DNA of 64,000 nt from Pseudo-nitzschia pungens (taxonomy: Eukaryota > Bacillariophyta > Bacillariophyceae > Bacillariales > Bacillariaceae), in assembly GCA_037355855.1 (NCBI GenBank), contig CM074759.1:4712001-4776000 (forward strand), given 5' to 3'. The position numbers and the translations under genes were made by a program. Position 1 is the first letter of the stretch. Every line of letters starts with the position of its first letter. The notes under the pieces are model-generated. The model was not told where the DNA came from. It saw only the letters and a list, made by a program, of their open reading frames with translations, and searched no databases. Below, piece after piece: positions 9,599 through 21,165 of the stretch.

Positions 9599-11011
9599 AT
9601 GGCGTCTAAAGGAACCAAACAGAAACCCTTTACCTTTGCACGAGAGGACTGGCCGGAAGATGCCAATGCTGTAAAGATGAGCATAGACTCCGAAAAGGGA
9701 GGAGTGGCCTTCAGTGACTACTTGAAGGTGCTCACCGGCACGGAAAGACCGGAACTCTTTATCATCTGGAAGAGAGACTTTGACCAGAAAATTGTTGGCA
9801 ATGAGAAACTCCAAGGAGATCAGAAACTGGATGTTCTCCAGAGAATCCTCTCCCACGAGGCACTCTCCATTGTCCAAATGGTCCTAGGCCGGACCTACTA
9901 CGCCGAACCAGGGCACAAGGTCCATAACAACCAACTGATCCAACAAAAACTCGAAATGATTGCAATGAGGGAACCTAAGGAACCACCTAAGGAACCCCCC
10001 TCTGAGGAATCCAAAGACGCGGTGGAGGGCTCCAGCGCCCCAACCGACGACAACGCGACTGCTACGGCGGCGTCCGAAACAGAACCGGAGTCCGCCACAC
10101 TCGACGGCCCGGTTCCAAAGAAAAGGGTCTCGCCTGCCCTCATCCAGTACTACCGAACCCAGGGGTACAGAAAGGATGTCATTGAGGAGTGCATGCACAC
10201 ACTCAAACTCAAAATCTTTGGCAATGACATGAATGGCAAAAGATCCTACATCCTGCTCCGGAGATTCATCCGGAACACAAAAATTGACATGAAACACGGT
10301 ATCCGCTCTTGGGCGAACCGCATGGCCGAACTACAGAGCTATCTACCAGACTGCCTCTGGGAGAGTGGCGCCGCAAACGGTGCTGCTCCATCCAGCTACT
10401 CGGAAGAGGACATGAAGGAAATCTTAGATTCCAACATGACACACTCCCAACAAGAAAAACTAGACCATATCGGATGGGACATCTATTCCCACTCCTTTAA
10501 CACCACTATCGAGAAGCTTGAAAACCTGGAAATCACCATCCGCAGCGAGGACGAACTCCGCAAACGAATCTCGGACCTCGAGAAACAAACCGGTGGTCCC
10601 AAGAAGAATCCCAAGGCCGCATCTGGGGGAGGAAATGGAAAGTCTCCTGGCAAAAAGAAGCGCCCTATGGACAACAACAGCAACAAGCAATTGTGCAAAA
10701 CCTGTGGCAAGGTCCACGCCGGTAAATGCTGGAAACTAACCGGAGGACCCTCCAAGAAGGGGAAATTCAACCGGGAAACCATCAACTTGCTCAAGGAGCA
10801 TTTTGTGGCAAAAGAAGACTCAGACAACGAGCAACATTCCAAACCCCACTGGGGAAGGAACCTATCGAACCACGAGTACTCCTACGTACTGGCCACGGCC
10901 CAAGCTGACCACGAAGTCTCCGATGACGAGATCGACATCTCCGAGCGGGAACTCAAAGAGTACAGAAGGAAGTACAGAAAGACCTTTAAAAAGAAAGGAT
11001 CACACAACTGA
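9599..11011 (+). CDS. Gag of gypsy B copy 2
   Basis: 470 residues, intact, starting MASKGTK in ACCATGG context. The N-terminal half is the capsid-like region. An Ala/Glu/Thr-rich linker lies near 125-170, and a second block (KDVIEECMH, WANRMAELQSYLP) lies near 190-260. A basic segment (KKKRP) precedes a zinc knuckle of the form CxxCxxxHxxxC (CKTCGKVHAGKC, about residues 366-377). The C-terminus is acidic and then basic. It forms the virus-like particle and binds the element RNA. The stop TGA at 11009-11011 is followed at once, in the same frame, by the ATG of pol, so Pol could arise by stop read-through or by re-initiation. Confidence 0.94.
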   Translation: MASKGTKQKPFTFAREDWPEDANAVKMSIDSEKGGVAFSDYLKVLTGTERPELFIIWKRDFDQKIVGNEKLQGDQKLDVLQRILSHEALSIVQMVLGRTYYAEPGHKVHNNQLIQQKLEMIAMREPKEPPKEPPSEESKDAVEGSSAPTDDNATATAASETEPESATLDGPVPKKRVSPALIQYYRTQGYRKDVIEECMHTLKLKIFGNDMNGKRSYILLRRFIRNTKIDMKHGIRSWANRMAELQSYLPDCLWESGAANGAAPSSYSEEDMKEILDSNMTHSQQEKLDHIGWDIYSHSFNTTIEKLENLEITIRSEDELRKRISDLEKQTGGPKKNPKAASGGGNGKSPGKKKRPMDNNSNKQLCKTCGKVHAGKCWKLTGGPSKKGKFNRETINLLKEHFVAKEDSDNEQHSKPHWGRNLSNHEYSYVLATAQADHEVSDDEIDISERELKEYRRKYRKTFKKKGSHN

Positions 11012-14000
11012 ATGGCTCCTGATACCATCCACACCGGACCCCGCATAATCAACCGGTTTGCAGACGTCTGTGTGGAGGTATTGGACCACAAGGGAAGGGG
11101 ACGGATGCTCCGGGGCCTACTAGACTCTGGTTGCTCCAAATCCATCATACTACAGCAATTTGTCGACCGACGTCAACTAACAAACCAAGACCAAAGGTCT
11201 GTCACCTATAATACCTATGGGGGCAAGTTCCGAACCAAGTCTGCGGCTTCAGTGGGACTAAGGCTGATAGAATTCTCAAACTCCAAGACCATCAAATGGA
11301 CCTTCCAAGTGGATGAATATCATCACCACGAGGAGGTGCCCTATGACATGATTATAGGATCCGATCTGATGGCACAACTGGGACTGGATATAAAATACAG
11401 CTCCCGAACGATCGAATGGCAGGGTGACTCCATTCCCATGAAGGGGATGGGGGAGCTCTCGAACCCGGACAAGTGCGAGGCAGTATTCTTTGCCAACACA
11501 CAAAGTCCAATCCTCCAACAAGAGGAAGAAAGGCAAGCGAAAATCCTGGACGCCGACTACTCCAAAGTCGATATAGACGCTATGGTCAATGACCTGGAGA
11601 TTACTGCGGAATCCAAGGAAGCCTTGAAGAAAACACTGAAGAAATTCCCGACACTCTTTGGAGGAGGTCTGGGACTACTGAAGAATATAGAACCGGTGTC
11701 CATTGAACTCCAACCAGGGGTCAAACCGGTCCGACAGCGGTACTACTCCGTACCCCATGCCTTTGAACAAGCGCTTCGAAAGGAGATCACCAGGCTCTGT
11801 GATATCGGAGTCCTGGAAAAACTCCCCCATGATGATGATTCACCATGGGCATCCCCTACCTTCTGTCAACCTAAAAAGACAGGGGATATTTGGGTCCTTA
11901 CGGACTTCCGGAAAATGAATGCCGCCATCCAAAGGAAACCATTCCCACTACCACGAATAGGGGAAACAATCCAGAGGCTGCAGAAATTCAAGTCTGCTAC
12001 GGCGCTGGACTTATCCCAAGGTTACTACACCATTCCCATCTGCAAGGAGAGCCAAAAGATTTGCTCCACCATTCTGCCATGGGGAAAGTATGCCTACAAG
12101 AGACTGGCAATGGGAATCGCATGTGCACCCGATATCTTCCAGTCAGTAATGATGAACCTCCTCGGCGACCTGGACTATGTCCTTGTCTATATTGATGATA
12201 TCCTCATCATACAGAGAGAGGGGGAGTCCGAACAGGATCACCTCCACAAAATCGATACAGTCCTACAGAGACTGGATGATGCCGGCTTTCGCGCCAATCT
12301 ACGGAAATCCTTTTTCATGCAAAAAGAAGTGGAATATCTGGGATTTCTATTAACAACAGAAGGCATCCAGCCCCAGCCAAAGAAGCTGGAGGCAATGAAA
12401 CGACTCGAAGCTCCCAAGAACACCAAGCAACTCAAAATGTTCCTGGGAATGGTCAACTTCTACAGGGATATGTGGAAGCGACGCTCCCATATCCTAGCCC
12501 CGCTCAACAAACTAGCAGGGAAAAAGGGAAAAATGAACTGGTACTAGGGTCCAGCAGAGCAGAAAGCTTTCATGGAGGCAAAGAGGATGCTCACAGACGA
12601 AGCCAAGCTTGCATTCCCGGACTTTACAAAACCATTTCACCTCTACTCAGACGCCAGTGATAGGCAACTGGGAGCAACCGTGTGCCAAGATGGCAAGCCC
12701 CTTGGATTCTACACACGAAAGCTGAACTCAGCACAGCTCAACTATACTGTTGGGGAGAAAGAACTCCTGGGCATAGTAGAAGGCCTAAAGGCATTCGAGG
12801 GAATCCTCCGAGGCCAAGATGTGACCATCCACACGGATCATCTTAACCTACTGTACCAACAGATGCCCACCCAGAGAATGGTCCGATGGAGACTCCTCAT
12901 GGAGGAGTTCCATCCAGTAGTCAAGCACGTTGCTGGCAAAGACAATGATGCAGCAGACGCGCTGTCTCGCCTGGATATCACTGATGATCCAGCGGACACA
13001 GTGGAATGGCTACCACCAAATAAGCCCCTCACCTATGCGGATGAGGAAGAGCACCTCCGGCAACTTCTATTCCCACTTGGAGAAGAAACGCCGGACGAAT
13101 TCCAGGGCAATAGTGCATTCCCACTTGCCCCGGACATGATTCAGTTCTACCAACAAAAGGACACGAAGATCATGAGTGCTCTGGAAAAAGACAATCGGCT
13201 GACCACCAAAATGGTGGAAGGTTACAGTCTAATCCACAAAGAAGGGAAGATTCTGATCCCGGACAAACTGAAAGACAGAGTTATGGAATGGTACCACAGC
13301 ATGCTGGTCCATCCCGGAGAAAAGAGAATGGAACAGAGCATACGATCGGTGTTCACCTGGAGAGGCCTCAGAAGGGATATCCAGGATCTCTGCAAACACT
13401 GCCACACATGCCAGATGTTCAAAAAGAGTGGCCGGAAGAAGTATGGACTACTACCGGAGAAAGCAGCTGAGGTCACCAAATGGCAGAGGGTCAAAGTCGA
13501 CCTCTGGGGACCTGCAACTGTCCACAACAAAAATGGTAAAGACTACCACATCCATGTCCTCACCATGGTCGATCCAGTGACCGGATGGTTTGAACTGGTG
13601 CACCTGAAGGACTCCCCAAATGCAGCGGAAACTCAAAGATTGCTGGACAGTACCTGGCTAGCAAGGTATCCGCGCCCAAAGGAAATTGGCTTTGATGGCG
13701 GGAGTGAGTTCAAAGCAGAGTTCCAGGAACTCTGTGATAACATGGGGATGAAAAGAAAGCCCAGTGGCGCTTGGAACCCACAATCCAACTCGGTGTTGGA
13801 AAGGATACATCAGGTTTTAAAGGACTGTCTATTGTCCTTCAATCTGGAGCAGAGGGACCTCCACGAGAAGGATCCTTTTGAGGAGTTCACTACCAAGGCG
13901 GCATATGCTATTCGAAGTGCCATCCACACCACCCTGGGATACTCCCCGGCACAGCTGGTGTTTGGACGGGACATGTTTATGCCCGTGAATTTCCCAGTGG

Positions 14001-14287
14001 ATTGGGAAGCAATCCAAGCAAGGAAACAAAAGAGTATCCACAAGAGTAACATCAGGGAGAACCGGAAGAGGATCCCCCATGTCTATAAGGAAGGAGACTA
14101 TGTCACCCTGGAAAGGAAGGGCATTATTCCAAAACTATCCTTCCCACGACAAGGACCTTACAAGGTGCTCAAGGCCCATAACAATGGAACTGTAACTATT
14201 GAAACTGCTCCTTTTGTAACTGACCGGGTTAACATCAGGAGAGTCCATCCCTATTATTGCAGGGATAGCATCGGACCGGAGAAGTAA
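11012..14287 (+). pseudogene. Pol of gypsy B copy 2 (one internal amber codon)
   Basis: Same frame as gag. Order: aspartic protease (LLDSGCSKS at about residue 38; YDMIIGSDLM at about 112), reverse transcriptase (YIDD at about 393), RNase H (LYSDASDRQLGA, GEKELLGIVEG, IHTDHLNL) and integrase (an H/C zinc region ending CKHCHTCQMF, then VKVDLWGP, GFDGGSEF and NSVLERIHQ for the D,D,E triad). No chromodomain is visible; the tail ends RRVHPYYCRDSIGPEK. A single TAG at 12545-12547 interrupts the connection of RT and RNase H. The gypsy D paralogue has Trp there (FTWGPAQDKAF against WY-stop-GPAEQKAF), so this is a TGG to TAG nonsense change. Otherwise the frame is open. Confidence 0.93.
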
Positions 14288-14315
14288 CTACTCGTAACAG
14301 TCCCATGGAGGAGTA

Positions 14316-14503
14316 TGCCGTGCACTGGGATACAGTCACGAGTCCACTCGAGACTGGATTAAGGATAAGGATAAAAGAATCAGCGAGCCGACAGAATCGC
14401 TGATTCGGAGGGCTCTTAGAACTGTAGCGAATAGACTAACCAATAGGGCTCACAATTTGCATATCACTACTACTCTAATCACTAGTAGACCCGGGGTATG
14501 GCA
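14316..14503 (+). repeat. 3' LTR of gypsy B copy 2
   Basis: 188 bp, same ends as the 5' LTR. Differences are visible near the first 15 bases, in the CTTGAG/CTCGAG hexamer, and in the last 35 bases. Confidence 0.92.
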
Positions 14504-14806
14504 TGAAAGGTTAATCAATTGTGTTATAAAAAGAATGGATGAATATTTTACGAGATGGGAATGATTCCTTGAGTATGGAATGAATGATCGAACAATGATA
14601 TAATTGTTCGTCGGATAATGATATATTATTCGGCGGGCATAATATCAATAATCGTCGAGTCATGGGACTCTTGATATTTGTCAGTATCCGTTGTATGTGT
14701 GTATGTACCGAATATACATACATGAATACCATATATATTGGAGTACATGCGGGATTCAATAATCATTTAGAGGCTCTCGTAGGGATGCCTACGTCAGCCC
14801 GTCACA

Positions 14807-15785
14807 TAGTTCCCCAATGATTAGGTGAATTTTGCATGTGGTTCAATACACTAAGGTTCGGAGTTGAGTAGTATCGATGGAAAGAGATATGCTTGTTCGG
14901 AGAACCGGTTGAAGATGATATATGCCATTTGAAATATTTCGAAGATATATGGTAATGTAGATTGAAATGGGATTGAAGAAGGTTCTTTGTGATACTCAAA
15001 AAATCGAAGATTTGTTTCTTGTTCTTGAGAAAGGTCACGATGACATGCTAAAAATAGCAAAAAGAGTCAAAGAAAATTCTTTTCCTCCCCCAACTGTGAT
15101 GTACCTCCCCGGGGTAGTGGAGCTGATTTTGAAATTAGGTTGATGTTCGATTGCTCTTAGGCATAAAAACACCTCCTGTAATAGGAGTTAGGTAGGTGAA
15201 AAGCCGAGTGTTGGATGTGTTGCTTGCTGGATCTGCTCTGCGATTGTATGTGTTCAAGCAGAGAGGGGACGCATTGTTAGTTAGTTATTGGATAAATTTA
15301 CATAGAAATTCAGTTGTGATTTGCCGGATATAGCACCTCTGTGGGTTTTGAATGTGGATTTTGTGGGATTGCTCTCTTATTTTTGGAGCTCCCTGTGGAC
15401 TATTTGTTTGTCCGGAACAAGGTTGGCCTTGTTGTTGCTGCTGTGCCCTTTTGCGATTGATTCATGGCGTTAAGCGTCTGTCCCCTTGCAAGTTGATCTG
15501 TGTCCAGATCGATTTGCGTTTGTTTTTGTATTTGCCATTTTTGAATCTTTTATTTTATTTGGTTGATTGTCGTTGCCGTCACGGTGGAGCGGACTGGAGC
15601 GCTTTGGATTTTAGTTCGAACTGTTTGCAACAGGGCTCATCTCTGTAGGTTCCTTCCCTTCTTTTCTTGGGAGTTCTCCTCCATGCGTCTTCCCAGTCAG
15701 CAGGGCTGAGCTGGCATTCAGTTCCAGGGGAGCTGAAGGCACGGTGCTGGATACTGTGATCCTTATATTGTTTTTGTTCGAGTGG
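14807..15785 (-). other. Non-coding 3' part of GagC-1
   Basis: Internal region between the gag stop and the 3' LTR in minus orientation. It corresponds to 55170-56280 in the intact GagC array. No conserved coding frame was found across the copies. It contains the block GCATAAAAACACC and a GAACAAGGTTGGCCTTGTT inverted motif near 15415-15433, both repeated in every GagC copy, so they may be packaging or structural signals. Confidence 0.65.
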
Positions 15786-16009
15786 CTATGGTAGCCATTG
15801 GAGACTGCCATCGAAGTTTCTCTCGACGCGTCCTCCATGTTGCATGCAATAGGATTCAATCGCTTGCTTTACGTGGGCTTGGAGCGATTCCGTTCAAGCA
15901 GTGCTTCCAGTTTCATTGCTAGGAGTCGTAGCAGTGCTGTTGTTGCTGCTTTGGCTCCTTTTGGAATATCTGTTCTTTGGACACTCGGACCAATCGTGGT
16001 CGTGTCCCG

Positions 16010-16033
16010 CGTCCGAAAACTGTTTCGCGACCC
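16010..16033 (+). repeat. Left 24-bp terminal inverted repeat
   Basis: Starts CGTCCGAAAACTG and ends TCGCGACCC. It is the exact reverse complement of 21637-21660. The next bases add a second GGGTCGCGA inversion near 16057. Confidence 0.93.
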
Positions 16034-16504
16034 CTCCCAAGAATTTATTTAGGGGGGTCGCGATTTATTCCTGGCTCATTTTCACGTAGCTCCATTCATA
16101 GCTCTCTCCCGATTCGCAACCCCAATCGCGACCGCCTAACTACCTCAATTCCGAGAAAAAGAGAAAAAATTCAAACAAGACCCAAATTTTTTTTTAAGAC
16201 TCAAATATTTTCTTCAGTCACTTAATCAAATTAATCAACCCCATTCTAATTTTCTCGTGCTTTTTTCAAAAAAATTAATTCTTTTTTTTTGAACACGACA
16301 CAAATTATTTCCCGGCACACCCCTCAAGAAATTCCAGCATACATTCAAAAAAATTCTTCACAAAAATTATGGACTACTCCAGAAATCGTGACCCCTCTCC
16401 TCACACAAATTGCAACCCTCACCTAAAAACTTTTGAACTACTGTGCTGCAAAACCAGTCAATCTTTCAAAAATCAAATATCTGAATGAATCTGACCAATC
16501 TTTG

Positions 16505-18075
16505 TGTGATTCCAGTGTGAATATTTCTCATCCTATGCATGGGCAAGAGTATGCAAAAAGAAGTATTCAAAAATCACCAATGGTATGGGTGTCACCACTG
16601 ATGAATAATTAATATTTGGTCCACTACTGCGGAATTTACTAGAAAAAAGTAGCAAATCACATATCGGAATGAATCTGGCCAATCTTTGTGTGATTCCAGT
16701 GGGAATATTCTTCATCTTATGCATGGGCAAGAGTATGCAAAAAGAAGTATTCCATAATCATTGAAAGTTTGGATGTCACCACTTAAAAATTAATATTTGG
16801 CCCAGTACTGTGGAATTTACTGGAAAAAAGTACCAAATCACATATCTGAATGAATCTGGCCAATAGTTGTGTGATTCCACCAGTGTGAATATTTCTCATC
16901 CTATGCATGGGCAAGAGTATGCAAAAAGAAGTATTCAAAAATCACCAATGGTATGGGTGTCACCACTGAATAATTAATATTTGGTCCACTACTGCGGAAT
17001 TTACTAGAAAAAAGTAGCAAATCACATATCGGAATGAATCTGGCCAATCTTTGTGTGATTCCAGTGGGAATATTCTTCATCTTATGCATGGGCAAGAGTA
17101 TGCAAAAAGAAGTATTCCATAATCATTGAAAGTTTGGATGTCACCACTTAAAAATTAATATTTGGCCCAGTACTGTGGAATTTACTGGAAAAAAGTACCA
17201 AATCACATATCTGAATGAATCTGGCCAATAGTTGTGTGATTCCAGTGTGAATATTTCTCATCCTATGCATGGGCAAGACTATTCAAAAAGAAGTATTCAA
17301 AAATCACCAATAGTTTGGATGTCACCACTGAATAATTAGTAGTTGGCCCAGTATCGCAGCATTTACTAGAAAATACTGTAAAATCAAAGATCTGAATGAA
17401 TGTGGCCAATCTTTGTGTGATTCCAGTGTGAATATTCCTCATCCTGTGCATGGGGAAGAGTATGCAAAAAGAAGTATTCAAAAATCACCAATAATTTGGA
17501 TGTCACCACTCAATAATTAAAATATTTGGTCCACTACTGCGGAATCTACTAGAAAAAAGTAGCAAATCACATATCTGAATGAATCTGGCCAATCTTTGTG
17601 TGATTCCAGTGAGAATATTTCTCATCCTATGCATGGGCAAGACTATTCAAAAAGAAGTATTCAAAAATCACCAATAATTTGGATGTCACCACTGAATAAT
17701 TAATATTTGGTCCACTACTGCAGAATTTACTAGAAAATACTTTAAAATCAAATATCTGAATGAATCTGGCCAATCTTTGTGTGATTCCAGTGTGAATATT
17801 CCTCATCCTATGCATGGGCAAGAGTAGTCAAAAAGAAGTATTCCAAAAGCACCAATAATTTGGATGTCACCACTGAATAATTAATATTTGGTCCACTACT
17901 GCAGAATTTACTAGAAAAAATTACCAAATCACATATCTGAATGAATCTGGCCAATATTTGTGTGATTCCAGTGTGAATATACCTCATCCTATCCATGGGT
18001 AAGAGTATTCAAAAAGAAGTATTCAAAAATCACCAATGGTATGGATGTCACCACTGAATAATTAATATTTGGTTG
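16505..18075. repeat. 182-bp satellite, about nine copies
   Basis: The marker GAATATTTCTCATCCTATG and its variants recur near 16519, 16701, 16885, 17067, 17247, 17429, 17611, 17793 and 17975, a spacing of 180-184 bp. The first units also show a two-monomer period (about 366 bp): 16519-16880 is nearly the same as 16885-17246. Open frames of about 60-70 codons on the minus strand recur once per unit and are by-products of the repeat. 16034-16504 is unassigned AT-rich DNA. Confidence 0.93.
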
Positions 18076-18840
18076 AATAGCTGAATAGCTCACTTATTGT
18101 GACATGTGCTTTGCAGCCAAAATATTACTATTGAATCGTGATGTAGCAAAAGACATTCCCATGATGGGACTTGAACTGGCAACACTACATTCTGTGCACC
18201 CAATGGTGCCACTATTACTATCTACTACTGCCAGAAGGTTGTTCTCTCTATATTATAATGCTACTACACTACGATCTCGGGGAAGGCTCATCGTGTATAA
18301 TATGTACCACCAACAGTAAGGTACTGTACCTCCACCGCTTCGCGCCAAAAGATTTGGACCAGTACCATACATACAGTATACACAGTAACCTTACTGGAAA
18401 CCTACACATCCCCTGCCTATATACATACGTACTACTAGGTACTATGTTTGCAGACATGCCATTTTTTCTTTTACTAAGACTGTAGACTTAGTACTGTAAT
18501 CTACGTACATTGCTGTCATTTTTTCCAGTCAGCCTGTACAAACAGTACTGTTACCTACGTACATTATGTGCATCATCGTGGTGAATTTTGTTGTTCGATT
18601 TTCCGCCCCACATCTGCCTCGTGGAGGATGTGTCATAATTTTCATTTTCGTTTCAGTGTTGGAATTTTCTGGCCGGACCAGTTTAAAGTGAGAGCAAGGC
18701 GCCTGGTACCATCTTGGAGAGACTAATGGCAAAGAAAGTAAAGAACTGATCACTCTTGAAATCCTTCCTGTTATCTTTTGTTATCAAGGTAGGGTGGGCT
18801 GCAGACCTTGAGTCATCTGGCTTACCCAGATATCTACGAG
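18076..18840. other. Non-repetitive segment of the TIR element
   Basis: No gene is supported. The stretch has GTACTGT and CTACGTACATT words, with TACTGTAATCTACGTACATT near 18494 and a close variant near 18547. This resembles the spacers next to the two host genes and suggests captured host intergenic DNA. Confidence 0.5.
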
Positions 18841-19390
18841 TACGACGCGCGAACGAACGAAGACGATCGGACCTGCGGAGGACAACGACGACGATCAAAC
18901 CTGCAGAGGACGACGAAGACGATCGATCGGGGAGGGATGACGTACACTAAAAGCTACGACGAAGGAGGTACGATCGTAGAAGAGGGGGACGACGATGACG
19001 AGCGAGACGACGACAACTGGGACGACGACGACCGACACGACGACAACGACGACCGGGACGACGACGACAACGGGAACGATAATGACGACTAACCGCCTTT
19101 TGTTTATTTTGTACATTCACACAGGAGAGATCGGAGCAAAGAGAAACGACGACGACAATCGAAACAAATAGGGACGACGACAATAAAAGGTACCGTAATT
19201 GAAAACCGATCGAGACAGAGAGAGACGACGATGACGACCGGAACGATAATGACGACTAACCGCCTGTTGTTTATTTTATACATTCACACAGGAGATATCG
19301 GAGCCAAGAGGGACGACGACGAATAGGGACGTCGACGACAACCGGAACGATCGGAAAAGGTAATAAGGCGACGAAGGCGATAGTTCTTTA
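18841..19390. repeat. GAC-rich repeats with a duplicated block of about 160 bp
   Basis: Runs of GACGAC give Asp/Arg-rich frames without gene character. A block with AATGACGACTAACCGCC and TACATTCACACAGGAGA occurs twice (about 19078-19130 and 19246-19300), so there is also a larger period of roughly 165 bp. Confidence 0.8.
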
Positions 19391-19394
19391 AAAA

Positions 19395-21165
19395 TATTCT
19401 CGTGTATTATCCCCCCTGTATTTTCAATGCGTTGCTGCTTGCTGCTGCTTGCTGTCCCCCCCTGTATTATCGACGCGTTGCTGCTGCTTGCTGTCCCCCC
19501 CTGTATTATCGACGCATTCGATGCTGCTTGCTGTCCCCCCTGTATTGTCCACGCGTTCGATGCTGCTTGCTGCTTGCTGTCCCCCCTGTATTGTCGACGC
19601 GTTCGTTGCTGCTTGCTGCTTGCTGTCTCCCCCCCTGTATTTTCGACGCGTTCGTTGCTGCTTGCTGTCCCCCCTGTATAGTCAACGCGTTCGTTGCTGC
19701 TTGCTGCTTGCTGCTTGCTGTCCCCCCTGTATTTTCAACGCGTTCGTTGCTGCTTGCTGTCCCCCCTGTATTGTCGACGCGTTGCTCCTGCTTGCTCTCC
19801 CCCCCCCTGTAATATCGACGCGTTGGTTGTTGCTTGCTGTCCCCCCCTGTATTATCGACACATTGCTCCTGCTTGCTGTCGCCCCCTGTATTATCGACGC
19901 GTTGCTCCTGCTTGCTGCTGCTTGCTGTCCCCCCTGTATTATCGACGCGTTGCTCCTGCTCGCTGTCCCCCCTGTATTATCGACGCGTTGCTGCTGCTCG
20001 CTGTCCCCCCTGTATTATCGACGCGTTGTCCCCCCCTGTATTATCGACGCGTTGCTGCTGCTTGTTGCTGCTTCCCACCCTGTATTATCGACGCGTTGCT
20101 GCTGCTGCTGCTGCTTGCTGCTTGCTGTCCCCCCCCCCCTGTATTATCGACGCGTTCCTGCTTGCTGTTGCTTGCTGTCCCCCTGCTGTATTATCGATGC
20201 GTTTGAATTATCGACGCGTTGCTGTTTGTATTATCGACGCGTTGCTGTTTGTATTATCGACGCGTTGCTGCTGCTTGTTGTCCCCCTGTATTATCGACGC
20301 GTTTGTATTATCGACGTGTTGCTACTGCTTGCTGTCCCCCCTGTATTATCGACGCGTTGCTGTTTGTATTATCAACGCGTTGCTGCTGCTTCTTGCTGTC
20401 CCCCTGTATTATCGACGCGTTTGTATTATCGACGTGTTGCTACTGCTTGCTGTCCCCCCTGTATTATCGACGCGTTGCTGTTTGTATTATCAACGCGTTG
20501 CTGCTGCTTCTTGCTGTCCCCCTGTATTATCGACGCGTTGCTGTTTGTATTATCGACGCGTTGCTGTTTGTATTATCGACGCGTTGCTGCTGCTTGCTGT
20601 CCCCCTGTATTATCGACGCGTTTGAATTATCGACGCGTTGCTGCTGCTTGCTGTCCCCCCTGTATTATCGACGCGTTTGTATTATCGACGCGTTGCTGCT
20701 GTTTGCTGTCCCCCCTGTATTATCGACGCGTTGCTGCTTGCTGCAGCTTGCTGTCCCCCCTGTATTATCGACGCGTTACTGCTTGCTGTCCCCCCCTGTA
20801 TTATCGACGCGTTGCTGCTTGCTGTCCCCCCTGTTTTATCGACATGTTGCTGCTTGCTGTCCCCCCCTGTATTATCGACACGTTGCTGCTGTTTGCTGTT
20901 TGCTGTTTGCTGTCCCCCATTATCATCGACCCGTTGCTGCTGTTTGCTGTCCCCCCTGTATTAATTTTTTTCTACGTATATTCCTGTACAATTTGTACTG
21001 GAAAATCAATTTTTTTGATTGGCTCATTCACTCAGCACCTCTATCTGCTTGCTGTCCTCCCTGTATTATCGACGCGTTGCTGCTGCTTGCTGCTTGCTGT
21101 CCCCCCCTGTATTATTGACGCGTTGCTGCTGCTTGCTGTGATGGCACGTTGCTGCTGCTTGCTGT
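19395..21165. repeat. GC-rich minisatellite array
   Basis: Dozens of copies of a composite unit: GCTGCTTGCTGTCCCCCC, CTGTATTATCGACGCGTT, with variable numbers of GCTGCT triplets. The ACGCGT site recurs in most units. An island of about 100 bp (20960-21040) is unrelated to the repeat. Frames of 260-570 codons across the array (Cys/Leu/Arg-rich, e.g. LSTRCCCLL) are consequences of the repeat, not genes. Confidence 0.92.

Larger units (their letters stand above)
8670..14503 (+). mobile_element. Ty3/gypsy element, family B copy 2, full length
   Basis: Complete element of 5834 bp with 188-bp LTRs, leader, gag (9599-11011), pol (11012-14287) and a purine-rich tract (GGAGGAGTA) just before the 3' LTR. 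It is flanked by TGAAA at 8665-8669 and 14504-14508, a 5-bp target-site duplication inside the GagC-1 LTR. The LTRs differ at about six positions by eye (around 3 percent), so it is not among the youngest insertions here. The coding strand is plus, opposite to its host element. Confidence 0.94.
8620..14806 (-). repeat. Left LTR of GagC-1, split by gypsy B
   Basis: LTR sequence occupies 8620-8669 and 14504-14806. It starts TGTTACGGTCTAGAG and ends CAGCCCGTCACA. The internal region begins TAGTTCCCCAATGATTAGG at 14807. In the minus-strand element this is the 3' LTR. Confidence 0.88.

Noticed and set aside
15352..16089. Small plus-strand frames in the GagC 3' region (also near 24000, 43000 and 55700)
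   Set aside because: They recur at each GagC copy but with frameshifts and different ends, so the DNA is conserved as repeat sequence, not as protein.
16533..17996. Repeated small proteins of 62-72 residues on the minus strand
   Set aside because: One per 182-bp satellite unit; the frame shifts from unit to unit because 182 is not a multiple of three.
18155..18230. tRNA-like stretch on the minus strand (AGTTCAAGTCC)
   Set aside because: The T-loop-like bases lack a paired T stem and no acceptor or anticodon stem can be built.
18808..19183. Asp/Arg-rich or Val-rich small proteins
   Set aside because: They come from GAC-rich simple repeats and have no start context or domain.
19395..21165. 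CRISPR-like array
   Set aside because: Spacers are not unique, unit lengths vary and are internally repetitive, and the DNA is eukaryotic transposon sequence without cas genes.
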